The translations under genes were made by a program, and so were the position numbers. A DNA stretch of 64,000 bases. It comes from Lathyrus oleraceus (Eukaryota; Streptophyta; Magnoliopsida; Fabales; Fabaceae). Positions 33,712 through 46,061 of the stretch are shown here, piece by piece. Under the pieces are notes generated by a model that was given only the letters and a program-made list of their open reading frames with translations, did no database searches and was not told where the DNA came from. Positions within the stretch are counted from its first letter, which is position 1. Each line of letters starts with the position of its first letter. Location of the stretch: positions 360,164,377 through 360,228,376 of the forward strand of contig NC_066583.1 in the NCBI RefSeq assembly GCF_024323335.1, written 5' to 3'.

Positions 33712-34688
33712 TATAACTCCCATTTTCTTCATGATTAGTGATACGTGTCCATTAAGCACGAAATTAGTGCAAATAATTAGTGATTTAGGCCTTGGATTAG
33801 TATAAATAAAGGCATATGGATCCATCTATAGGATCATCTTTTCAATATACCACTCTAAACAATTGTTGTTTTTTGTTCTTAACTTAAGTTATTAGTAATC
33901 TTTTGTAATTTCCAACACTTTTAGTATAATCCTTCCTTCATCTTCATCTTTAGTTTGTTATTTCTTTATTTATTTTCCCTTTTAACTTACTTTTCATGCA
34001 ATGTTCTTAAATTTATTTATGGTTGTTGTTCATCTCATCATGAGGGAGTAAATCTTTAGGGACATGGGGTTATGAAAGTCTTTCTCATGACAAACCTTTA
34101 CTAAGTTATTTATTCGTAATATTGAGAGAAGTATAAGTTACTTTATTTTAGACTTCGAATTCCAATCCATGTTTATGTCGGTTGCGAAACTAAAGTAAAA
34201 AAGATGTCGATCATGTATCAAAAGATAATAATTTGACATCCGAACACGAATTACTAAACAACTGAGTTCGAGGAACCACTGACAAGGCGATTTGATATCA
34301 ATTGAGAAACAATCAAGAATATGGTGTCGCATTACATGACACACACTTTTGATTGATACACATACTTGTGCCTGAAACATGTTTAGATGTACACGCCAGG
34401 AAAGTGGGTGTCGCACATTTTTATCTAATTTTCAATAAAAATAGCTTATAACTTTTCACAATTCAAACATGAAATATATTAGGGGTGAGTCTTGAAGGAT
34501 GATCATAATCTCAGTCCTGATTTTTTATTATTTCTTAATTTTCAATTTCAATCTGCAATCAAACAAACCATTTTCGATCACTTTAGATAAACACAATTTA
34601 AGTAAGAAATAGTAATCACATATCTCTCAGTGGGATAGATATTTTTTAGTAATTTACACAACTGTGCACTTGTGGTTCATACACATCA
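33712..34688 (+). repeat. First Athila LTR
   Basis: It starts TATAACTCCCATTTTCTTCA; the second LTR has TGTAACTCCC, so TG has mutated to TA. It ends near CATACACATCA just before the primer site. Alignable landmarks shared with 37856-38784 include AAGCACGAAATTAGTGCAAA, TAGATGT...GAAAGTGGGTGTC and GCACTTGTGGTTCA. Borders are accurate to a few bases. Confidence 0.78.
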
Positions 34689-34694
34689 AGTTTT

Positions 34695-34712
34695 TGGCAT
34701 TGTTACCAGGGA
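34695..34712 (+). promoter_or_regulatory. Degenerate primer-binding site of the Athila unit
   Basis: TGGCATTGTTACCAGGGA follows the LTR after AAGTTTT. The intact Athila form, as I recall it, is TGGCGCCGTTGCCGGGGA (tRNA-Asp); four C/G to T/A transitions would explain this copy. Confidence 0.65.
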
Positions 34713-37700
34713 GATTATGTGATATCAAAATGTTTATTTCAACACCGTTTCGAATAAGGTACTTTTTAATTTTTCGCATAAAGTCTCTTCTCTCAGAATG
34801 CTTCTCGCATGGGGATTCTTTCAAGACAAGGGCAGTCACTTGAGCAATAGCTTAATAAGCCCGTATTTCGAATTCTATAATCCGAAATGGGGCAATCACA
34901 CAAAACATTTCTTGCATTTATTATTCCCGATAAGCCATAGGGCCAAATAGTCCCAAATAGGGAGCACTTTGTTTCGGCATAAGCGCGCCAAAATGGAGAC
35001 CTTATAGAACAAAACATTCGTATTAGCGAAACTCTTGAGTAACTAATGTATATGGTTGAGTCCCTTTCTACTCAAAGCAAAACTTTGGAGACTAAAATCT
35101 CCCAATTGACACATATCCCTTGAGGCCCCGATTCCGAGGGACATGTGAACACTGTAACAACCAAAAGGGAGAGAGATACTAAGAGTCCTAAAGAGGTAGA
35201 AAAAAGTAACAGTGAGGAAAATTTAGGAATTGATAAAAAAACTGCCGACACCACCAGAAAAGGAGGTAGTCAAAGAGATAGAAGGGGAAATGCCTTATGT
35301 TTCCTTTCCTCCATACAAACCACCTATCTCTTTTCCACAGAAATTTGCAAAAGCTAAGGTATAAGAGAATTGTAAAAAAAAATTAGAACTTTTAAGAAAT
35401 ATCCACCTTGATGTGCCTTTTTACCGAAGTTCTGACCCAAATTCCCGCATACGCCAAGTTTCTAAAAGAAATTCTGGCTAACAAAAGAATATTTAGAAGG
35501 GAATGAAACCATAGTCATGACATCTGACAGTAGAGCAGTGATCCAAAATATTCTTCCTACTAAGCTTAAAGATGCAGGGAGTTTTCAATTTACTGTTCTA
35601 TAGGCAACATGAATTTTGAAAAAGCTCCTTGTGACTTTGGGGGTTGTGTAAGCCTAATGCCCCTTTGGTATGCAAAAGGCTTGATATGGGTGAAATGGGA
35701 CCCATTGGCATATCATTACAACTTTCTAATAGAACGGTCAAACACCCCATGGGTGTATAGAGGATGTCCCAGATAGAATATGGGGATTTTATATATCTGT
35801 GGATTTTGTCATAATGGACATTAATAAGGATTCTGAAATCCACATAATCTTAGGCAGACCCTTCTAAGTTATGGCTGGGGCCATCATTAATGTTAAAAGA
35901 GGAAAATTAACTTTTGAGATAGAGGAAGAAAAAGTTAAGTTTATGTTAGCTAAGCTTATGAAAAATTCTTCGATAAGATAGTTTTTGTAATTTGGTAGAT
36001 ATTCTCGACGCCTGTGTTAAAGAGAGCACATCCGAGCAGCATCCGATTGATGATTTTGAGTCATGTTTGCTCGATGGCACTAAAATTAATAAATTCACCA
36101 AAGCAGAAGATTATGAGGAAGTATTGGACAAAAGTACAATTTCTTCTGATCAAATCTTGGAAATTCTCATGGCACAAAATGATAAATCCAACCAATAAGA
36201 ACCACAAATACTATTGAAACAGTTACCCCATACCCTAAGATATGAATTCCTTGATGAAGTATCAAATAAGCCTCTGATAGTAAATGGAAGTTTAGGAGAG
36301 TCCGAAACTGTGCAATTACTAGCTGTTTTTTAAAAAATACCAAAAGCCATAGGATAATACCATTGATGATAAGAAGGGCATTAACCCCCTCAGTTTATAT
36401 GCATAAGATTATGTTAAATGATGATTATAATACCTCTAGAGAACATTGGAGGATTCTAAATCCCAACATGAAAGAAGTAGTTAAAAATGAGGTGCTGAAA
36501 CTCCTTAAGGCCGAAGTAATTTATCCCATCTCTGATAGTAAGTGGGTTAGCTCTGTTCATATGGTACCTAAGAAGGGGGAGTAAAGGTAATTAAGAATGA
36601 GAAAGGATAACAAGTAGCTACTATGACGGTCATGAGGTGGAGAATGTGTATTGACTATAGGAAGCTTAACAAAGCTACCAGGAAAGACCATTTTCCTTTC
36701 CCATTCATCAACCAAATGCTTGAGCGTCTTGCCAAACACTCTTATTTTTTCTACTTAGATAGGTACTCAGGGTTTTCCCAAATCCCCATTCACCCTGACG
36801 GTCAAGATAAAATGACATTTACTTGCCCTTATGGTGCATTTTCCTACATGCAAATGCCTTTTAGGCTATGCAATGCTCCTGCCATTTTCTAGCACTGCAT
36901 GATGTCTATTTTCTATAATTTCCGTAAGGATATTATGGAAGTCTTCATGAATGACTTCTAAGTTTACATATCCAGTTTGAATGATTTTTTGAAAAACTTA
37001 GAAAAAGTTTTAGAAAGGTGTATTAGGTTCAACCTGGTGCTAAATTGGGAGAAATGCCACTTCATGGTGAAGGAAGGCATAGTCCTAGGACACTTGGTGT
37101 CCGCTAGACGAATAGAAGTTTACCAGGATAAAATTGAAGTGATAGAGAAGTTAACCCATCCTACTACTGTGAGGGAATTAAGGAGTTTTCTTGGACATAT
37201 TGATTTTTACCTTCGGTTCATCAAGGACTTATCTAATATTTCTAAACCCTTAACCGGGCTATTAATAAAAGATGTTGAATTTGATTTCAATAATGAGTGC
37301 CTTGAATCCTTTCGGGCCATGAAAAAAATACTAATCTCGACTCCTATAATTCAATCTCCCAATTGGATTGCTCCATTAAAGATTGTGTGCGACACCAGCG
37401 ACTACGCAACAGGCGTGATGTTCGGTAAGAAAAAAGACAGGAAGATACATGCCATTTACTATGCTAGTAGGACTCTGGATGAGGTGCAAATTAATTATGC
37501 GACCACCGAGAAAAAATGTTGGTCGTGGTCTTCGCTATAGACAAATCCCGCCTTTATATTGTGGGCTCTAAAATAATTGTCTATATGGACCATGCGGTCA
37601 TTAGATATCTCCTAAGTAAAGAGGATGTTAAACCTAGGCTTATCAGATGGATTTTACTATTGCAAGAATTTGATATTGAGATAAGAGAGAAAAAAGGGAC

Positions 37701-37840
37701 TTAAAATGTGGCCACTGACCACTTATTCAGATTAACTAAACAAAAAAAGGAAGAGTTACCGCTTGATGTCTCTTTCATTGATGACAGGTTGTTTGTGTTG
37801 GTTCAAAAAGAAATGCCTTGGTATGTTGACTATGAAAAGT
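34713..37840 (+). pseudogene. Athila gag end, protease, RT and RNase H, broken
   Basis: The gag C-terminus is faint (LSTQSKTLETKISQLTHI near 35070-35115). Protease-like pieces are GGCVSLMPLWYAKGLDMGEM (about 35640) and IHIILGRPF (about 35840). RT begins near 36370 (ALTPSVYMHKIMLNDDYNTS), then EVIYPISDSKWVSSVHMVPK (36510-36575), MCIDYRKLNKATRKDHFPFP (36647-36706) and FTCPYGAFSYMQMPFRLCNA. The catalytic YVDD region is degraded to FMNDF-stop (about 36945-36961). RNase H contains [40 protein letters not shown] (37383-37510) and [20 protein letters not shown] before a stop. Integrase should follow ATDHLFRLTKQKKEELPLDV but the sequence ends in the LTR. At least seven stops or frameshifts are visible. 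Confidence 0.82.
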
Positions 37841-37855
37841 TGATCTTTTGGATTT

Positions 37856-38784
37856 TGTAACTCCCATTTTCTTCATGATTAGTGATAATTGTCCATTAAG
37901 CACGAAATTAGTGCAAATAATTAGTGACTTATGTCTTGAATTAGTATAAATAGGGGCATAAGGATCCATATATAAGACCATATTTTCAAAATACCACTCT
38001 AAATAATTGTTTTTCTTTGTTATTAACTTAAGTTATTAGTAATCTTGTTTAATTTCCGGCACTTTTAGTATAACTTTGCCTTCATCTTCATCTTTAATTT
38101 ATTATTGCTTTATTTATTTTCCCTTTACTTACTTTTTATGCAACGTTCTTATATTTATTTATGGTTGTTGTTATTGGGTTATGAAAGTCCTTCTCATGAA
38201 AAACCCCTACTAAGTTATTTGTTCGCAATTGTGAGAAGTATATGTTGCTTTATTTTAGAATTCGAATGCCAATACATGTTTATGTTAGTGAAAGAAAAGT
38301 CAACACATATGTCGATCATGTATCGAAAGATAATGATTCAACATCCGGACACAAATCACTAAACATTTGAGTTTGAGGCGACACTGATAAGGCGACTTGA
38401 TCTCAACTGAGAAACGATCAAGAATATGGTGTCACATGACAAGACGCACACTCTCGATTGATACACATAACCTAAAACACGTTTAGATGTGCCCACCATG
38501 AAAGTGGGTGTCACACATTTTTATCTAATTTTCTATAAAAATAGCTTATAACTTCTCACAATTCAAACATGAATGATCTTAGGGGTGAGTATTGAAGGAT
38601 GGTCATAATCTCAGTCCTGCTTTTCATTATTTCTTAATTTCAATTTCAATCTGCAATCAAATAAAATATTTTCGATCACTTTAGATAAACACAGTTGAAG
38701 TAAGAATTGGTAATCACATTTCTCTTTGTGGATCAATACTTTTTACTACTTAACACAACTCCGCACTTGTGGTTCACACACATT
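37856..38784 (+). repeat. Second Athila LTR
   Basis: It starts TGTAACTCCCATTTTCTTCA and ends near TTCACACACATTA. It lacks about 45 bases relative to the first LTR, including the CATCATGAGGGAGTAAATC segment near 34035. Confidence 0.78.
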
Positions 38785-38933
38785 ACCAGGCCCTGTGAAT
38801 TCAGTTGTTGCACCATGTTATTAACATTATTCAGAAGATTATTTGATCCTTTCCCGCCAAGGTTAACTTGTAACATTTGAATTTTGGGAAGCATTTCCTA
38901 TCTAGGTATCATATGTAATAGTTGAGGTTTGTG

Positions 38934-39167
38934 TTAATGTTCGGTCTGGTTAAATTTTTGCGTGGATTCGTCAAATGGAAGAGGCTGAAATACTTCTTGA
39001 TCTCCCCTAAGTTGAACAAAATCTTGTCGTGATGAGTTAGATGAAGATGCTATCGATACTGAATCCTCCACACTTTGGCGAAGAATAGGTGGATTTTTGG
39101 CAACTTTAGTAACAGCGACATCAGCTTGTCGTTGAACGGAGGAACAAATGGCTTTGGATGCTACCAT
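38934..39167 (-). CDS. Unrecognised short ORF, possible 5' exon of a host gene truncated by the Athila unit
   Basis: ATG at 39167 opens MVASKAICSSVQRQADVAVT, 77 residues ending NQTEH before TAA at 38934-38936. The composition is Ser/Gln-rich with no zinc, catalytic or membrane motif that I recognise. Upstream, a TATA-like TATATAT lies at 39239-39246, about 72 bases before the ATG, followed by CT-rich sequence, a plausible small promoter and leader. On the same strand beyond the stop, 38905-38790 gives an open piece with MLPKIQMLQVNLGGKGSNNL, which could be a second exon after an acceptor-like CTAG. The Athila LTR ends at about 38784, so the rest of any gene is missing here. It could also be a random ORF; the longer ORF reading from 39362 adds residues without support. 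Confidence 0.3.
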   Translation of the reverse strand: MVASKAICSSVQRQADVAVTKVAKNPPILRQSVEDSVSIASSSNSSRQDFVQLRGDQEVFQPLPFDESTQKFNQTEH

Positions 39168-39367
39168 AGTCAATGGATTTGAGAAAGGATCTGACAGAGA
39201 AGAAGTTGAGGTTCGATAGAGGTGATAGAGAGACAGAGATATATACTTTGAATAAAGGAGATCTAAAATTGGAGGAGATCTTAACCTATAATGGACGAGA
39301 TATGAACCTCTAATGGAGGAGATCATGCAGAAATGTGCGGGAATCAAATTTCTTTCCCACAAACGAC

Positions 39368-39801
39368 GTCAATATTATGTGGTGGAACCATAATTGATCA
39401 ATGAATTGTTGAAGTGGTGTTTGTTACGGTGGACTTGAGCTTCAAATGTGTTGAAGATGAGGTTGACCTATAAGGTTAGCACTCTAGTGCTCAAGTCTGT
39501 AAGAGAGTTAAAAAGTAATGTGTGAATGAAAATGGATTTGGATACATGAGAAATGATGTGTCTTCCCTAATAGGAGATGCACTTGGCAACTAAAAGTGTG
39601 GAGTGAGGCGTGAATCACGGTCAACCGTCAGATGGATCTAGACAGTCAACGGACTCTCGTACGCAAAATTGCATGCTAAAAGGGGAAATAAAGTCTACAT
39701 ATTATGCGCTTTACTCCCTTTGTCTTACTATTAATTTGGTCTTTGTCTTTAAACTTTGCAAACGACTTAGAACAATAATAAAAGATTAATAATTTAATAT
39801 T
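39368..39801. other. Noncoding stretch
   Basis: No gene or recognised repeat seen; ordinary A/T-rich intergenic composition. Confidence 0.4.
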
Positions 39802-40072
39802 CTTTTTGGTCTTGTATGCGAATATCAAGGTTCATCTTGGTTCTTTAACTTTAAAAATATCCATATTGATCTTTTAATTCTTTAAAATGTATCATGTTAG
39901 TCTTTTTCGTTTAATTAGTGACGGAATACTCAGAATTTAATTACTAAATAGACAAAAGGACTTATATTATACATTTTAAATGATTATGAGATCAATATAA
40001 ACTTTTTTAAATTAAGAGATCAAATGAACTCCGAGATTAATATACTAGACAAAAAAATTAAATTAAAATTAT
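39802..40072. repeat. Long imperfect inverted repeat (foldback element)
   Basis: The left arm (about 39802-39913) and right arm (about 39948-40072) are reverse complements over roughly 100 bases with mismatches and small gaps. Matching landmarks are CATATTGATCTTTTAATTC with TTTAAAATGTAT on the left, and ATACATTTTAAATGATTATG with AGATCAATATAAAC on the right. The spacer is about 35 bases. It is probably a MITE or a decayed DNA-transposon end pair; the superfamily is not clear. Confidence 0.7.
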
Positions 40073-40210
40073 TTGTAATATGTATCAAGGGTATTTTTTT
40101 AAATATTTAAATCAAATAAATTACCTACTTTTCTACACAGGTAATTACATTATACTTTAATTACATTATGTGTCATTTTATAGATTAATACTTTAAATAT
40201 ATTTTTAAAC

Positions 40211-40460
40211 TACTTTATCTGTCTCATAAAAAATGTCTCATTTACACATACCAATGCAATACCAATGCAATACTTATTATTATTTTTTTACTATCATACT
40301 CCTATTTATTAGCTTTCACTTTATTCAACCACTCTTTTAACTATAATTAATAGAGATATTCTAGTAAATAGTTTTATCATCAAAATTAACACATCTAATT
40401 TTTCTTAAAAACAGTAAATTGTTCAAATTGGATACTTTTTATGAGACAGAAGGAATAGTA
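40211..40460. mobile_element. Stowaway/Mariner-like MITE (about 250 bp)
   Basis: The left end TACTTTATCTGTCTCATAAA (40211 on) and the right end, whose reverse complement is TACTATTCCTTCTGTCTCAT, share the CTGTCTCATAAAAA core of plant Stowaway-type terminal repeats (consensus CTCCCTCCGTCTCATAA). TA at both outer edges fits the TA target duplication of this group. The interior is A/T-rich and noncoding. Confidence 0.7.
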
Positions 40461-42060
40461 AGTAATTAATTTCACCCTCCGTACATTAACCACTCAATTG
40501 TTAATGGAGCCACGTGGCCAACGTGTGCATGAAGTGGTTCTTATTTTGTCCAACATTTTGGCATAGCTAAAAAAGGAAACCTAACAATAATTAGAGTGCA
40601 TTATGCATCATGATTGCTCCAAATGCATCATGATTTCTTAATTAGAGTGCACATCACTTGTTATCATGATTAATTTAGGGGCTTCTAACACAACTAGTAG
40701 CGTCCATCATGAATCAAATAGGTGTTAGAACACATTTGTCCATCATGATTAATTGAGAGTGATCATCATCGATCTAATTGTAACAATAGAGATACATTTG
40801 GAGGATTCAATTCATGCAATTGGAACATTAAAATGATGATAACAATGGAAGACTAGAAGTGCGTGCATATTAAGATTAATCATTAATTCATTATCATTCA
40901 AATCCATCCACTTAACAACTTTTAGATGAAAAGGGACACAAATAAAAGATGGTTACAACATTCAAAATTTCCAAAAACAATTAGAAAGAGAGAACACTCT
41001 CACGGCATCTACTCAAAAAGTGTTTAACAATTTTTTTAATATAAAAACCTTAACTCTTTTCACTAATTATAGTGTCATTGATACAAAGAGGTGAAAATTA
41101 TATTAAAAAAATATTAGTGACTAACTCCTAACCCGCCAACCTTGCTAGACTATGAACAATTGAATTAGCTTGTCAGAATTTTAGTGGAAAAAAATACTCT
41201 ATAAATTTTGTATGTGTCAAAATAGTAATAAGTAATAAAAAATATTGATTCCACGATGATCATATTAAAAATAATGGTCTTTATAAAAGAAATTCTAAAT
41301 TAAACATGATCAAATATAATAAAATAATAGTATGTATCACATGGTTAAAAACAATAAATCAAAACTTAAGAATAAATATTCAAAAGATTATTTTGTCACT
41401 AAACTTCACATCATCCAGAAAGATTTTAGTTTATACTGAAAAAAGTAAATACAGTAGAGAAAGATTCTAAACTATACATTTTAAAGCAAGAAAATCGAAA
41501 TTATACATCTAAAAATGACACTTCAATCACTTGCAATATGTCAACAACAAAATGCTTCAGGTGTCACGCCTCTCATATTTGTATTTCTTCATAACTAAAG
41601 AGATAAGAGATTGGACTTGACTCTAGTTCTTCCTTTTTCCGTGTACCATATTTTTTTCTAAGTTTCAAACCCTTTTTTTCATTCAAATTGCACCATTTAT
41701 AGGAGGTTTTTCAACTGCACAATGCCTATCTATTTGGATATTTGGCCTTGCAAATATTCATTAATTTCAGTCCAAGGAATAAGACACATTCCTTCCTTGC
41801 TAGTATGTATACTATGATTTTAAACATCACATGGATGACATCTTGTGGCACCTTTGCATCAACTAAAGGATGCCTCTGTGACAAAATTTGCAGGCTTTGT
41901 CATCTTGTACTCGTCTTTATCTCTTAACGCTACAACTTAACCCTAATTTTATCTACTCAACATTTCTCGAAATTTATGTCGGCACATAAAACATAATCAT
42001 GTCTAGCTTCTTTGAGCTTAAAGTCTTTTGGACATTTGTCTTGAATAGAAGTCGTGATAC
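40461..42060. other. Noncoding A/T-rich stretch
   Basis: No gene or complete repeat seen. Short imperfect direct repeats around ATTAGAGTGCA / CATCATGATT occur at 40590-40760. The short plus ORF at 41742-41927 has no recognisable content. Confidence 0.45.
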
Positions 42061-43700
42061 TGTAGCGGTAAATTCATGATCATCAAGCTATGAATAAGCT
42101 AGACATCAATAAAACCAGAGTCGCCACCGCGCTTTTATTGTTTCCAAGGGAAAAGGGAAAAGTACGAATAAAACCCAAAAGATAAGAAGTTTTCAAATCA
42201 AAACTAATAAAATGTCAGAGATTATAGGTAAGGAGGTTGGTTACACAGAGGGAAGGTGTTAGCACCCAAAGTGTCTTAGGTACTCCTAGGGAGCCCTTTT
42301 TTGTGTGCATGTGTGTTTTTGTACAAAATGATGTTTGCACTAAAATAGAGTGGAAGGATGAGAAAAGAATCCATTAATTATATTTTTGTGTTTGACAAGA
42401 CCTTCGGACTTATGCCTTCGTACCAACATAAAATGAGGGATCAAAACCTCGTAGTTCGTGGTATCAATTTCAAAATGAGTGTATTGATTTTAACAAAAAT
42501 TTAAGTTTAACAAGGGCACAAAAGGCCTAAAATGATTTGAATGAGTGTTAGTTCGTTTTGGCTTTTGAAATTTGAAGTCAAGTATAGTTAAGTTTATTTA
42601 CAAGTTTGATTAAGAAAATGAGTTTGAAAATGCAATGGCATAAGGCCAAAGTTTCTAATTTGTAATATGGTCTAAGTTCAGAAAACAAACACAAGCAAAG
42701 AAGATTTTGAAAGGAGGGAGAGATTTGAAATTAAATAAGTGGGGAGGATATGAAGAGACTAATCCTAAGCACAAATTTAAAAGTTAAGAGTTGAAAAGAT
42801 CTGACCAATGGGCTGCACTCCAATAGATAAGAATGTCATATAGAAACCCAAATTTCCCTTGGACTTTAGAATCAAGCAACATCAATACATAAATAGCAAG
42901 GTCAAAGGCAAGGCATCAAATAAAGATAGCCACATCCAAGCTTAGAAACTCCATGATCTTATTCAAAATTTCTCATGCATCAGATGACTTCAAAGATGGC
43001 ATTAGGCACAGGTTCAAAATAACAGCTTCACTATGATCATGTAGCAGATGAACTCAAATGGATCTTCAATATTGTATCAGATGAATGTTCACTTCACAAG
43101 CACTTGGTTTCATGAAAGTTGGCATTGGCCAAGTCCTTTGCATAGGGAGTGTTGCCTAAATCTTAAGTTTAATAGTCTCAGATCAAACCAACAGTCCACA
43201 CAAGATGTTTTTTAGGGTTTTTGTTCTTATTATGTACTTTAAGGTCAAAAGACCATACTAGCAAACACGTATATACAAACACAATATATCACAAATTATG
43301 ACCCAAGTGGGAAAAGTGAAAATGACATTAAGTAAACAAATTGAATGGTATGAATAATGGCAAATGAATTAAAAGCTCAAAATTAAAGTGCATAAAAGTA
43401 AATGGCTTGAAATTAAATGTTAGTTGTTAGTTGATTAGGAGTTAGTATTGCTTTTGCTTTGTTTTGTTTAAGTCATTCTTTGGAGAACACTCAACCCACT
43501 TATCACAAGCATGGATCCTTGAACCAAGACATCTTCCAAAGGAAGGAAAAAATGCCAAGTTTCCACACAATACCATGAAAGAGGGGAGACTTGCAATCTC
43601 ACTTACTAGAATGTTATGCCTTTTTTGTCACAAGTTTAGCGTTATGTCAAGCAATCCTAATTGGATTTATGTAGAAGTCACAACTATTTGAGACCTCATG
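42061..43700 (-). repeat. Probable 3' LTR of Ogre-E (start uncertain)
   Basis: On the minus strand it ends CCGCTACA at 42061. Just inside is the Ogre LTR-end signature (plus strand GAGTCGCCACCGCGCTTTTA at 42119, GAGGGAAGGTGTTAGCACCC at 42249). Upstream lies the 3' UTR and then the integrase tail of Ogre-E in the same orientation, so this is its expected 3' LTR. I could not find a clear polypurine tract/TG start; the border at about 43700 is a guess from where the UTR-like CCCCAG-rich sequence gives way to A/T-rich U3-like sequence. Confidence 0.55.
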
Positions 43701-46061
43701 ATGCATATGATATGAGTGTTAAAATAAATCTCTATGGGGAAGTATCGCCACGAAGGAAACGAATTCAGAGAGACCGAAGATTCGCAGAAGCGTAATGCAT
43801 TCCGTAAGGAAGACTCACTGGGGAGACAGAGACTCTGAGGGGAGTAAATGGCTATGCGTAGGCCAGGTTACGACTTAAAACTGCTGGGGGACACGAGGGA
43901 TTCCATGAAAATAAATCAATGGAAAGACTCATCCAGGGGACACAAGGAACATCTGCATGGGAACACAGGTAGGTCAGAACAACACTGAAATACTCGAACC
44001 AAGCAGGAACAACGATTCCACTAAGGAAATACACACTCAACTTAACTGCGGAAGAGAAGATCTTCAACACAGGAGGAGTAGAAATATATTATCCACTACC
44101 AGTTACTGGTTACGGGGATAACAAAGTCTGACAGGGAGGACTTCCTTTACCGGTTAGGGTAAACATATCAAGGATGGCTCGCTGAGGGCCGCCAGGAGGT
44201 ATATTCATTACCGATTACTGGGTAAGAATAGAATTGCTGGGGAAAAGCTGAAAAATAGGATTTACAACTAGCGGCTACTGAGGAGAAGATCAAAAGGAGA
44301 GAACATATCAGGGATTAACTCTCTGGGGAAGAAAATAGGGATTACAACTACCTTTTTACTAGGTAGAATACCAAAGAAAGAATATTCGTCACCGATTAGG
44401 ATGAACATATCAAGGATAAACTCAAAGCAGTGGACAAAAATATCTGTCATCGGTTAAGATGAATATATCAAGGATATACTTCCTAGGAAACGTGAAAACG
44501 AATCCGATGGGGAGAAAAAAAGGGTTACTTTTGTCGGGTATTGGGCAAGAAGTAACAAACTGCAAACTAAGAAGAATATTACCATTTATCGGGTAATAGA
44601 TTTTTAGGGGACCGAAAGCATCTATTTAGGTAAGATCTAGAAAGAAACAGTCAATCAAGACTCATCCCAATGAGGATATAACTCAAGGGGAGTGGTTCCA
44701 TCCAGATAATTGGGGAGGAAGCTGAAATAATAATCATCCACAAGGAAATAACTCAGTGGGGAAAGGAGAAAGGTTAAAGTCTTTCTGCTTAGGGGGATGA
44801 CACTCTACAATTAAAGGAGGACAGACACATCGAACCTGTATGGGGATAAAGTACCACCATAACAGAGGATAAGAATCACAAGGAATGTAATAATGCAATA
44901 AATGTGAGTTATATGAGTGTATATGTATATGTATATGTATATATGATGATTATGCTGACAAAACAATCCCAAAGAATACAAAATACTACTGGTTTGAATC
45001 ATCGATACAATTCTCGGCCAATCCACTAAAGAGGGAAGCAACTGCTGGAGAAAAGATCAAACATCTCAAAGGCTCAACCCTAGCTGGGGAAGGAAGGAGA
45101 AGATCCACTAAGGAAACTGCTATCAACTCGGGTGGGAATTTTAGGTCAACACCATATCAAATGGGAGACAACCCTGCGGGGGATAAACACAAATAGCTGC
45201 TCAGGAATCAGGAGGAAACTCTGACTGGGAACGAATCTGATGGCGACTGGTGGGGGAACCAAAATTCTCCGGGAAACAAGCAAACTGCTAAATGAAATGC
45301 CTACACTCAGCTGGGGAAGAAACACAAACTCAGTTGGGAACAACGACGAACTAATCGGCCGGGGAAATCAACGAACATCGGGTACTAAACATGCTGTCGG
45401 GGGCGAAAGAGGAAACACATCGACTGCTTGGGGAGAACCAATAACGCTCCACACTTAGGGCTTACCGCTTTTCAAACTACTGTTGATATTCCTCTTAATG
45501 AAATTAATTGCTTAAAATTAATGCTTTTATATGTTTAAGGAAAATATGATTTTGATTAAAATTTTAATTTCAAAAATGATCATAATAAAATTTAAATCTA
45601 TTTGGCTGATTTAAACGAGAGTAGAAACAATTGGATAAAAGCTCAACTTTATTTAATAGAATGGTAGTTTGTAAATGACAAGACTCCATAGATCTTTACA
45701 AAAGTTGAAAATGGGAATTTACATGGAAAAGGGATACATTAAATACAATTATCAATAATCCTTCTACCAACTCTTGATAGTTACTGTGCTCTTGACTGCT
45801 ACTGGGGATCAGAATCCAACAATGTGCTCAAGAATGTCTTCAAAATCTGAAGATCAGCAGGATGCAGTTACTTGCCGTAATCCCTAATTTTTACATAAAT
45901 TTCCCCAAGGTGGGGTACTTAATTTATCGGGATGATTCTTTCTGTTTTATGTTTCTAACTTTTGCCTGGATCGCCATTTCAGGTTTTTCAATCCACCGAG
46001 ACGCTCATTTTTGCCTAAGCCGCCCTTTCGAGTTTCAACTTACCGAGCTGTTCTTTTCTTT
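43701..46061 (-). other. Ogre-E 3' UTR with degenerate repeats
   Basis: On the minus strand, just after the integrase stop, two decayed copies of the unit also seen in Ogre-B and Ogre-D are present (GGTGGATTGAAAAACCTGAA and GGCGATCCAGGCAAAAGTTA, 46060-45950). From about 45450 to 43730 a loosely repeated pattern of CCCCAGC/CCCCGGC blocks every 40-70 bases runs through the region. An A/T-rich spacer lies at 45480-45780. A TATATG hexamer repeat is at 44920-44945. No gene seen. Confidence 0.6.

Larger units (their letters stand above)
33712..38784 (+). mobile_element. Athila-lineage Ty3/gypsy unit, internally deleted
   Basis: It has two similar LTRs (33712-34688 and 37856-38784) in direct orientation, an Athila-type primer site, and gag end, protease, RT and RNase H on the plus strand. 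Most of gag, the whole integrase and the env-like/3' UTR part are missing. The RT and RNase H motifs match the Athila lineage (see the pol entry). Numerous stops mean it is inactive. No clear target-site duplication was found. Confidence 0.8.
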
